Shown here: positions 8,711 through 15,936 of the stretch, piece by piece
Layout of the letters: each line of letters opens with the position of its first letter
Numbering within the stretch: the stretch's first letter is position 1
Source of the DNA: Bacteroidia bacterium
GTDB lineage: Bacteria > Bacteroidota > Bacteroidia > Cytophagales > Cyclobacteriaceae
Length of the DNA stretch: 37,346 nt
Assembly: GCA_030426345.1 (NCBI GenBank)
Contig: JAUHYU010000051.1
Span: forward strand, 1-37,346
Reading direction: 5' to 3'
The notes under the pieces: generated by a model
Database searches by the model: none
What the model was told of the DNA's origin: nothing
Seen by the model: only the letters and a program-made list of their open reading frames with translations
Made by a program: the position numbers and the translations under genes

Positions 8711-8744
8711 TGTTATACAGCATTGAATCAATCTTACATATATC
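8711..8744 (-). promoter_or_regulatory. Bipartite promoter-like element, copy 3
   Basis: Minus strand: GATATATGTAA (8744-8734), 16-bp spacer, TATAACA (8717-8711). It differs from copies 1 and 2 at two bases of the first box and one of the second, with spacing conserved exactly. The second box ends 46 nt before the preferred prohibitin start at 8664, a normal promoter distance. Confidence 0.5.
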
Positions 8745-9020
8745 ACGGATTGTCAAAGGGAGATAAGAAAATATTAGTTAAACGTGATTATTTCAGAAGG
8801 TCTCTCATCTTTATCATTAGTTAAAAGGGGATATCCATTACAATAAGTAAAATAAGTAATAGAAAAGGTGAAATGCCTATAATCGGATGTAAGTGACCAT
8901 ACAATATGTAGGTATCATGCCAGCAACCCGGCCTATCTCAATGATGTGAAATTGGAGAAATAGTATTCTTTTTTGGTTTAAAAGGTTGTTCTACATTCTG
9001 AAATAGCCCTAAATATTAGG
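8745..9020. other. Intergenic region between AraC regulator and prohibitin
   Basis: Together with copy 3 of the promoter-like element, this is a ~335-bp AT-rich stretch between two minus-strand genes. I see no convincing reading frame, tRNA or strong hairpin. It presumably holds the 3' untranslated end of the AraC regulator and upstream control sequence for the prohibitin gene. Confidence 0.4.
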
Positions 9021-9581
9021 CTATATGTCTTCCAGATTTTGCTTACGCTTATTTTTCAATTGCTTATAAAAGGTAGGAGTTAGGCCAGTGATTTTTTTGA
9101 ATTGATTGGACAGGTGTGCTACGCTACTGTAATGTAGTTTGTAAGAAATTTCGGTGAGATTTAGCTCATCATAAATCAGCAGTTCTTTCACTTTTTCGAT
9201 TTTGTGTATGATGATAAATTGTTGAATTGTAATTCCCTTCACCTCCGAAAACATATTGGCCAAGTAGGTATAGTCGTATTCCATTTTTTCACTGATATAG
9301 TCAGAATAATTTACTTTTGGCAACTCATCCGAATAGTGAATCATCTCTATGATGATATTCTTGATCCTCTCAATAATGATGCTTTTCTTATCGTCCAGAA
9401 GTTCTAATCCCGACCTCTTTAGATTTTCTTTAAGCTGACTCCTTTGCTCTTCAGTGATATCTTCGAGGATTTCAACAACCCCCAAATCAACAATCGCATA
9501 ATGAATTCCCAGCCTTGTTAGCTCCGCTTTTACCATCATTTTGCATCGCAAACTGACCATGTATTTTATATAAAGTTTCAT
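9021..9581 (-). CDS. AraC-family regulator with HMA-like N-terminal domain
   Basis: 186 residues. The C-terminal ~95 residues are an AraC/XylS double helix-turn-helix DNA-binding domain: helix-turn-helix 1 around ELNLTEISYKLHYSS, then VAHLSNQFKKITGLTP, the classic AraC signature. The N-terminal ~65 residues have the beta-alpha-beta pattern of heavy-metal-associated domains, which I recall for this regulator type in Bacteroidota. The usual metal-binding Cys-x-x-Cys appears here as SLRC, so one Cys is missing and metal sensing may be lost. It is transcribed toward the prohibitin, GH130 and cupin genes and is the obvious candidate to control the shared bipartite elements (inference). Confidence 0.85.
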   Translation of the reverse strand: MKLYIKYMVSLRCKMMVKAELTRLGIHYAIVDLGVVEILEDITEEQRSQLKENLKRSGLELLDDKKSIIIERIKNIIIEMIHYSDELPKVNYSDYISEKMEYDYTYLANMFSEVKGITIQQFIIIHKIEKVKELLIYDELNLTEISYKLHYSSVAHLSNQFKKITGLTPTFYKQLKNKRKQNLEDI

Positions 9582-10316
9582 GATTTGAATTGTTGGATAC
9601 TTATATCTTATCGCAAGAACTCAATAAGTTCATGCTATCTATGTTTTTGAATATTTGGTTGCTTTTAAACGAATTTTAAACAAATATAAATATAGTGCAT
9701 ATTCAACTTGGACAAGGAAGTTAGCTAAAGAAAAAGAGTTTTCTAATGGCCTGGCGGTCATCATAGGCTATGGCGTTTGATGGTGAAAAGCATTTAAAAC
9801 CCATGAAATTTAAAAATCTAGCCGGTAAGTCTGCTTCAGAATCAAAGCCCGGTTTTGATATTCAAATGTTAGAGGAAGTAGCTCTCTATATAAACTAAAT
9901 AAAAGTTAGGGGTGGGATGAAACCTGGAGTGTAAATATACCTTTGATCCATAAGTTGTTAGATATTTCATGGGCCCTTTTTCCTATCACAAGCATTGGCG
10001 CAGCGGTACTTGCATCTGTACCCAAAAAAAGACCTTAATATCCATGAAACGGAAGAAATGGCTTATATTTAGTACTGTTAAAAAGGCATAATGAGGCTAA
10101 AAATAGAATATTGACAATGACCTAAATGTAATCAGAGGCTAAGTGTGCCAATTCTTTCTCAAAAAACCAACATTGAAGATGTTCCTGTATCTAAGATGTT
10201 ATAGGGTAATAATTTATGAAGAATATGAATTGTACGAATCTATTTAAGTCTATGAGGAGATTATCTCACAAATAAGCCAAGAATGATAGGCTAAAGCAAT
10301 AATATAAAAATTTATC
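9582..10316. other. Long intergenic region with no recognised gene
   Basis: About 735 bp between the divergent AraC and TIM-barrel genes. It holds only short frames, for example a 41-codon frame from an ATG at about 9772 and a longer start-less plus-strand stretch around 9960-10070, neither of which I can assign to a family. Two degenerate copies of the window's palindrome half-site occur, near 9790-9812 and 10022-10045. It may contain a decayed gene, as the region at 11375 does, but I cannot show it. Confidence 0.4.
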
Positions 10317-10324
10317 TATATTTG
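10317..10324 (+). promoter_or_regulatory. Bacteroidota-type -7 promoter box
   Basis: TATATTTG matches the TAnnTTTG -7 consensus of the primary sigma factor of Bacteroidota. It ends 26 nt before the ATG at 10351. I see no clear TTTG -33 partner, so support is partial. Confidence 0.4.
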
Positions 10325-10350
10325 ATAGAGCCAATGAAAACGCAAAAATC

Positions 10351-11334
10351 ATGAAGAATCCAACGAGTTCAAGACGAAAATTTTTAGGAAAAGCGGCAGC
10401 GGCAGCAGCTGTTTCAGTGGTGCCTTTTAACTACTCCTTTGCAATTGGAAGTTCTCGAAAACCTAATTCCAAAGTAAATGGAGTGCAACTAGGACTTACC
10501 ACTTATTCTTACCGATCAGTACCTCACAGTATAGATGAAGTGCTTGGATATGTAAAGACAGCAAATGTTAATGCTTTAGAGATGAGAAGTGTCCTTGAAG
10601 AAGGACTCGGGATTCCATCTGGACCCAGAAGGCCTCCCCGAGGTAAAGAATTATCTGAACAGGAAAAAGCTGAACGTCAAAAGGCCATCAAAGCTGCTGC
10701 CGCAGCACAACGCCAGTGGCGACTTTCATTGCCAATGGATAGATATGCTGACGTTCGCAAAAAGTATAACAAGGCTGGTGTAGATATTCATATTGCAAAA
10801 TTTGCGCCATCCGGCTGGTCAGATGAAGAAATAGACTATGCATACAAAGCAGCCAATGTACTTGGTGCTTACGGAATAACTGACGAAGCCAGAGAATCTG
10901 CGTGGACCCGAATGGGACAATTTGCAGAGAAGAATAATAGCCTAGCTCTGTATCACACACATGCTCAATTCGCTGATCCTGAATTTGATGTGGATAAAAT
11001 GCTTGCTGCTTCACCTGCTAACAGGCTCAATCTGGATATAGGTCATTATGTAGGAACCACGGGGAAACATCCAAACGATATAATTACCAAGTATCATGAC
11101 AAAATCCCTATGATACATATAAAGGATAAAACCAATGTGAGCAACGTAGATCCCAACTCCAACAGGCCTTTTGGGGAGGGAGAAACTCCAATTGCGGATG
11201 TCTTGCTGTTGATCAAGGAAGAGAAGTGGCCGATTGATTGTTTTCTTGAATTGGAATATGCTATTCCGGAGGGTTCAGATGCTGTGAAAGAGGTGGTTAA
11301 GTGCATTGAATACATGCGAAATATTCTGGAGTAA
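10351..11334 (+). CDS. Tat-exported sugar phosphate isomerase/epimerase-like TIM-barrel protein
   Basis: 327 residues. The N terminus carries a twin-arginine signal (SRRKFLGK followed by an Ala-rich hydrophobic stretch), so the folded protein is probably exported to the periplasm. The rest is an AP-endonuclease-2/xylose-isomerase-like barrel: LGLTTYSYRS at the first strand, LALYHTHAQF with conserved His, LNLDIGHYV, IPMIHIKDK, and FLELEYA at the last strand. The Glu/Asp/His residues at these strand ends normally bind a divalent metal. Relatives near Gfo/Idh/MocA oxidoreductases process keto-sugars or act as isomerases. A decayed oxidoreductase gene follows immediately at 11375, which supports that pairing. 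True substrate unknown. Confidence 0.85.
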   Translation: MKNPTSSRRKFLGKAAAAAAVSVVPFNYSFAIGSSRKPNSKVNGVQLGLTTYSYRSVPHSIDEVLGYVKTANVNALEMRSVLEEGLGIPSGPRRPPRGKELSEQEKAERQKAIKAAAAAQRQWRLSLPMDRYADVRKKYNKAGVDIHIAKFAPSGWSDEEIDYAYKAANVLGAYGITDEARESAWTRMGQFAEKNNSLALYHTHAQFADPEFDVDKMLAASPANRLNLDIGHYVGTTGKHPNDIITKYHDKIPMIHIKDKTNVSNVDPNSNRPFGEGETPIADVLLLIKEEKWPIDCFLELEYAIPEGSDAVKEVVKCIEYMRNILE

Positions 11335-11374
11335 TGCCCGCATACAGGAATTAGCGATTGCATAATTCTATAGA

Positions 11375-11654
11375 ATGATGGGGCTAAAAATATTGAACGT
11401 TGGGCTGATGGGATGTGGAGGCTTTGGAGCGGTTTCAATATGGAGCTAAATTCTATGGTGATTTTTCTAACATTAAAAGAATAAATTCCTGATGAATTGA
11501 AAGTTGGTGAGATGCATAAATTTATTGGCTTTGATCACTATCAGATGTTCATTGATTCTGGGATGATGTCTTGTTATTAACTACCTCGCCTCGTTTTCGT
11601 CCTGACTATCTAAAGGCATCAATGGCTGCATCAGATCAGTTTCTTCCAAAATAG
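11375..11654 (+). pseudogene. Decayed Gfo/Idh/MocA oxidoreductase (N-terminal remnant)
   Basis: Short pieces in different frames line up as the NAD(P)-binding half of this family. From ATG 11375 the frame reads MMGLKILNVGLMGCGGFGA (Rossmann G-x-G-x-x-G) and stops at 11447. A second frame gives GAKFYGDFSNI. A third gives HKFIGFDHYQMFIDSG. From about 11562 another reads DDVLLLTTSPRFRPDYLKAS, equivalent to the D-A-V-x-x-A-T-P-P-H-F motif before the catalytic E-K-P, and stops at 11652. Several frameshifts and stops, and no C-terminal half, mean it is inactive. It follows the TIM-barrel gene by 40 bp, so the two were probably once an operon. Confidence 0.65.
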
Positions 11655-11771
11655 ATGGTGTCAAACAGTAATAGAAACTATAAGAGCAATGATTTCCTTC
11701 ACCTCAATTTTGACTTTTCAATCGAGAAAACGAACAAAGCTATTCGGGAACGAATTTGGTAACCAAAAAGA

Positions 11772-11808
11772 AAATCCGACTGATAATCATTGATTATCAG
11801 TCGGATTT
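11772..11808 (-). terminator. Perfect 18-bp inverted repeat, terminator of tRNA-Cys
   Basis: Arms aaatccgactgataatca (11772-11789) and its exact complement (11791-11808) are separated by one base. On the minus strand the hairpin begins 12 nt after the tRNA 3' end and is followed by a T-rich run (TTCTTTTT), as expected for an intrinsic terminator. Confidence 0.7.
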
Positions 11809-11820
11809 GTTGTTTTGTAG

Positions 11821-11891
11821 AGGTCTCGGGCGGATTCGAACCGCCGTAAAAGGTTTTGCAGACCTCTGCCTAGCCACTCGGCCACGAGACC
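11821..11891 (-). tRNA. tRNA-Cys (GCA)
   Basis: On the minus strand the sequence folds into a full cloverleaf. The acceptor stem is GGTCTCG paired with CGAGACC. A D-arm with GCC/GGC follows. The anticodon stem is GAGGT/ACCTT around the loop CTGCAAA (anticodon GCA). The T-arm is GGCGG-TTCGAAT-CCGCC. Discriminator base U is typical for tRNA-Cys. No CCA is encoded. Confidence 0.95.
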
Positions 11892-12108
11892 CTCTAAAAT
11901 GAGGATGCAAAAATACGAATATTGATTGTCCAAGCAAAATATTTGATTCACTTTTAATTTTTATTCTGCACGCCATTCAGGGCCTTTTTGGGTATATTGA
12001 TTTTTCTTTTAATAAATTCAAATTGATTTGATTGCTTTTATTTATTCAATAAAAAATAAATGGATAGAATCCCAAATTGTTTTTTTTTGGCTTAAAAACT
12101 GATTAAAT

Positions 12109-14532
12109 ATGAAAACTATATGTATGTTTTTTTTTATCTCAATTGCTTTGGCGATTTCATGCAGCAAGCCAAAAATGAAATCGCCAATTGATGATTACAA
12201 TATCATTTGGAACTCACAAAGCAAAAACTCCAGTGAGTCTATGCCATTGGTTGGCGGTGATATCGGCTGTAACGTTTGGGTCGAAAAAGGCGATATTCTT
12301 CTGTACGTGCAAAGGAGCGGAAGCCTGAGTGAGAATGGTGAATACCTTAAACTTGGTAGGATCAGGGTACAATTAACACCAAATCCATTTACCAATACTT
12401 CTTCTTTTCGGCAAGAATTAAAACTCCATGAAGGTTATATCGAGATTGAAGCAGATAGTGGTGATAAACCCAATGATCAAAAAGCACTAGTTAAATTATG
12501 GGTTGAGGTGGATAATCCCATAGTGCATGTAGATGTCGAGGCAAATTTTGATGTTGAGGTAGTTGCGGCATATGAAAGTTGGCGCACTGAAGACAAGGAG
12601 CTTTTAGATGTTCCGGTCAGCCGTGAGAGGTTTACCTGCTTCAATCTTGAAGGTTATCCGGGGAAAGTTGTTCGTATAAGGGATCAGATAGAACATGACA
12701 ATGAAGGTGTGCTTTTTTATCATCGCAATCCCAAAGAAAAATTGATCCCCGAAGTGCTTATTAGACAACAGGGATTGGAAGCAAGTGCCGACAAAATCTT
12801 TGATGATATAAAAGATCGGACTTTTGGCGGATTGTTGTTTGGGGAAGGATTCATTCCTGTCGGGAATGGCGAAGGCGAGTATCAGATCACACCATATAAA
12901 TCATGGAAAATAAAAAGTAAACAGCCAAGAAAGAAGCATCAGCTTTTTATAGCGACACATATAGAACAGGCAAAGACCATAGAGGCATGGAAGGAGGGGC
13001 TATTTTTGACGGCTGAAAAAGCATCAAAAATCCATGAAAAATCATTTAAAAAAACGGTTGCATGGTGGAACCAGTTCTGGGAACGAAGCCATATTTCTAT
13101 TTTTCCTGAAAGCCCCGACTCGTCAGATGCTGTTTGGCAGATGAGCCGCAATTATCAATTGTTTAGGTATCAGCTCGGCGGAAACGTACATGGGGAATAT
13201 CCAACCAAATTCAATGGAGGCAATTTAATTTACGATCCGGTTTTGGTAAAGGAAGAAAGTAAATATAATCCGGACTGGCGGCAATGGGGCGGGGCCGTAT
13301 TTACTGCACAAAATCAACGGTTGCTATATTGGCCCATGCTAAAAGCAGGTGATTTTGATGCGATCATCCCTCAGTTTGAACTCTATAGAAAGGGGCTTCC
13401 GGGAGCTACCGCAAGGGTCAAGACACATTTCGGTCATGACGGTGCTGTATTTAGTGAGTATATGAGCGCCCCGGGGACTGCCTTAGGGGCTGGATGGGGC
13501 TGGTCGGGCAACGGCCATCGAGCACGTGGTACTGAAATTCCATTTGGCGATCCGCGTGCCACCGGGGCACGAGCTTACAGTGATCTTGTGGAACAAGGTG
13601 TCATGGCCAATCCGTCAATCGCTTACCATTGGGAATCGCAGGTGGAACATGCCTACATGATCATGGAATATCATAGGTTTTCTGGGGAGGACATTACCAA
13701 CTACATGCCTTTTATAAAAGCCGCCTTAATATTTTTTGACGAACACTATCAATTACGGCAAAAGATGCGCGATGGTAAGACATTGGATGATGACGGAAAA
13801 TTGGTGATTTATCCCTCTACCTCATGCGAATCGTATCGTGGTGCCACAAATCCAAGCGATTTGATTGCAGGTCTTCGTGCGTGTCTGAAAAGTTTGATAA
13901 AATTAGAAGATAATTATCTTACTTCTGAAGAAAGGGAATACTATCGAGGGTTTTTAGATAGAATTCCAAACTACTCTTTTGATGAAGTGGATGGAGAAAG
14001 AATCATAAAACCGGCTGAGTCATGGCTGGAAGAATCCAATCAAGAGTTGCCACAGTTTTATCCCCTTTTTCCGTTCGATCAGTTCAAACTTGGCGATAAA
14101 GAAATTCAAACATTTAAAAAAACGTATCAGCATGCACCTGATTTTCGCAAGGGGACAATCATAAGTTGGCATCAGGACGGAATTCAATTTGCCCGGATGG
14201 GAATGGCGAAAGAAGCTGCGGATTACAATACCAAAAAATTGCAAGATAGTGAAAGAAGGTTTCCAACTTTTTGGGGTCCTGGGCACGATTGGGTACCTGA
14301 CCATAACTGGGGGGGATCGGGTATGATTGGCCTTCAGGAAATGCTGTTACAGACCATTGGTGATAAGATAGTTTTGTTTCCGGCTTGGCCAAAAGCTTGG
14401 GACGTAGATTTTAAATTACATGCACCAGGGAATACTACTGTTGAGGCAGTACTCAAAAATGGTGAGGTGATATCACTTGAGGTTATCCCTGAGAAAAGAA
14501 AAGAGGATATCATCATTTCCGATTTGCAGTGA
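12109..14532 (+). CDS. DUF5703-domain lipoprotein, putative glycoside hydrolase
   Basis: 807 residues. The N terminus is a lipoprotein signal (hydrophobic run ending LAISC, Cys about residue 18), so it is membrane-anchored outside the cytoplasm. The segment YNIIWNSQSKNSSESMPLVG, then GDIGCNVWVEKGDILLYVQ, is the hallmark of DUF5703 N-terminal domains. The remainder resembles the (alpha/alpha)6 barrel of the GH65/GH95-like clan, with VAWWNQFWERSHI leading into the barrel and a Trp/Gly-rich active-site region around GWGWSGNGHRARGTEIPFGD. Its position beside sulfatase, GH2 and FG-GAP genes fits cleavage of a plant or algal glycan. No catalytic residue assignment is claimed. The upstream ~215 bp is very AT-rich. 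Confidence 0.82.
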   Translation: MKTICMFFFISIALAISCSKPKMKSPIDDYNIIWNSQSKNSSESMPLVGGDIGCNVWVEKGDILLYVQRSGSLSENGEYLKLGRIRVQLTPNPFTNTSSFRQELKLHEGYIEIEADSGDKPNDQKALVKLWVEVDNPIVHVDVEANFDVEVVAAYESWRTEDKELLDVPVSRERFTCFNLEGYPGKVVRIRDQIEHDNEGVLFYHRNPKEKLIPEVLIRQQGLEASADKIFDDIKDRTFGGLLFGEGFIPVGNGEGEYQITPYKSWKIKSKQPRKKHQLFIATHIEQAKTIEAWKEGLFLTAEKASKIHEKSFKKTVAWWNQFWERSHISIFPESPDSSDAVWQMSRNYQLFRYQLGGNVHGEYPTKFNGGNLIYDPVLVKEESKYNPDWRQWGGAVFTAQNQRLLYWPMLKAGDFDAIIPQFELYRKGLPGATARVKTHFGHDGAVFSEYMSAPGTALGAGWGWSGNGHRARGTEIPFGDPRATGARAYSDLVEQGVMANPSIAYHWESQVEHAYMIMEYHRFSGEDITNYMPFIKAALIFFDEHYQLRQKMRDGKTLDDDGKLVIYPSTSCESYRGATNPSDLIAGLRACLKSLIKLEDNYLTSEEREYYRGFLDRIPNYSFDEVDGERIIKPAESWLEESNQELPQFYPLFPFDQFKLGDKEIQTFKKTYQHAPDFRKGTIISWHQDGIQFARMGMAKEAADYNTKKLQDSERRFPTFWGPGHDWVPDHNWGGSGMIGLQEMLLQTIGDKIVLFPAWPKAWDVDFKLHAPGNTTVEAVLKNGEVISLEVIPEKRKEDIIISDLQ

Positions 14533-14665
14533 TTTTCAAGAGCTCTATGTATAACTGTTGGGGGACAAAGGAGTATGGTTAATTTATTGATATACAGTAA
14601 ATAATTCAGCTAAGCATTTTGGCTATTAACCTTGATCAACTTAATGATTTCACATGTGATAATTA

Positions 14666-15568
14666 TTAAATTCCTAACCCGATCTGTCCATTATCTGGTA
14701 GCGATGCTATCTTGATTTTGGTTCCGATGGCGGCGTTGAGATTCTTTATAAAGTAAGCTGCCAACAATGGCGATTCCTTTTCGTGGTTCTGATGTACAAA
14801 GAAATATAGATTTTTGAGACCTTGTTTTTCCCATGATATGATCCGCTTGATCCAATCATCAAGCCGGTTAAAATCACTTGGATGATTTGAACCTACATAT
14901 CTGATGAAAGCCGAAGGGGTCGTGAGCCGCATGTGCATGATGTCTCTCCTGCCAGCAGAGTCTACTAGTATGTTGGTTACATGATGTTTTTCGAAAAAGC
15001 TGTAGAGGTCTTGGGCAATTTCTGTGTTATTAAACCAGTCAGTATGTCTGAGTTCGACAGCAAGGGGTAAGTCTTTAGGAAATTGAGTGATAAAGTTCTT
15101 TAATCGATCAATGTTTTCCGTCTTAGGACCAAAGTTATCATTCATTTGCAAGAAAAGCATTCCTAATTGATTTCCAAATGCCTGAATGCCTACCAAATAC
15201 TCATCAAGATCCTGTTCATACCCATCACCAAGCCGCTTGTAGTGACTCACTTGTTTAGGAAGTTTTGGGAAGAATTTGAAATGGGAAGGTGTCTTTTTCT
15301 TCCATTTGATAATCTGATCCTCGCCGTAGGAACGATAGAATGTCGCATTGAGTTCAATAGCATCGAATTCATTAGAGTAATAGCCCAACTCATCTTTTAT
15401 TCCTCTCGGGTAAAAGCCTTTCAGGTCCTGTTTGCTCCATTTGGCACAACCGACATAGATATTTTTAAGGGCGGTATCATTTGCAGCCAACACTTTCTGT
15501 GTATCAGGGTGATCTGTGGGCAGGGTAAAATCTATTATTTCCGGGTTTTCTACTTTTCCAAATTTCAT
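14666..15568 (-). CDS. DUF72-family protein
   Basis: 300 residues from the ATG at 15568 (MKFGKVENPEIIDF). The frame extends to a TTG at 15649, but the family normally begins at this Met. DUF72 landmarks are IYVGCAKWSKQDLKGFYP, YYSNEFDAIELNATFY, FKFFPKLPKQVSHYKRL, then LPLAVELRHTDWFN and YFFVHQNHE near the end. The fold is a TIM barrel of unknown biochemical function; a nuclease or sugar-related role has been suggested by structure only. It is encoded against the flow of the surrounding glycan genes, converges with DUF5703 and has no obvious partner. Confidence 0.88.
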   Translation of the reverse strand: MKFGKVENPEIIDFTLPTDHPDTQKVLAANDTALKNIYVGCAKWSKQDLKGFYPRGIKDELGYYSNEFDAIELNATFYRSYGEDQIIKWKKKTPSHFKFFPKLPKQVSHYKRLGDGYEQDLDEYLVGIQAFGNQLGMLFLQMNDNFGPKTENIDRLKNFITQFPKDLPLAVELRHTDWFNNTEIAQDLYSFFEKHHVTNILVDSAGRRDIMHMRLTTPSAFIRYVGSNHPSDFNRLDDWIKRIISWEKQGLKNLYFFVHQNHEKESPLLAAYFIKNLNAAIGTKIKIASLPDNGQIGLGI

Positions 15569-15936
15569 CAGCCATGTGTTTTTAATATCAACTTCAGTAA
15601 CGATCAAAGGGTTTCGGTTAATAGTATCAGAAATCCATGAAGTTTCCAAGAGTATTGTAATTTAGGTAAAAGTAGATTTTTGTACGAATCAAAAATTATA
15701 TTCTGTGGTGATTAACCTGATCTGTTTAACGGCATTAATGTAATTGTTTTTCCAAAGTATGGGGACATAGAAGTGCCCTCTACTATTTGGGAAGATAAAA
15801 AGGCCCTAAAATCCATGGAAACTGACTCCTCAATAATTTACAAAAATCATAGAACTTGGGGTACACAAAAAGTGAATTCAGAGGAAAGTTATTCCTTTAT
15901 AAATTATTAATATTGTTATTTTAGAATCGATAAGAA
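15569..15936. other. Intergenic region upstream of first FG-GAP gene
   Basis: The region includes a ~64-codon plus-strand frame without a start codon (about 15716-15910), which contains a palindrome half-site at about 15794-15816. It could be a C-terminal remnant of a lost gene or chance. The last 60 bp are AT-rich and presumably carry the promoter of the FG-GAP gene. Confidence 0.35.

Noticed and set aside
9772-9897. 41-codon frame MAFDGEKHLKPMKFKN… in the gap before the TIM-barrel gene
   Set aside because: Short, no recognisable similarity or convincing ribosome-binding context, overlaps a repeat half-site.
10961-11438. Minus-strand frames opposite the TIM-barrel protein gene
   Set aside because: Shadows of the coding strand with no recognisable domains.
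15167-15640. 157-codon plus-strand frame opposite DUF72
   Set aside because: It is the antisense shadow of a well-conserved DUF72 gene and has no protein-like motifs.
15716-15910. Start-less 64-codon plus-strand frame before the first FG-GAP gene
   Set aside because: No start codon fits, no family is recognised, and it overlaps a repeat half-site; recorded only as a possible remnant.
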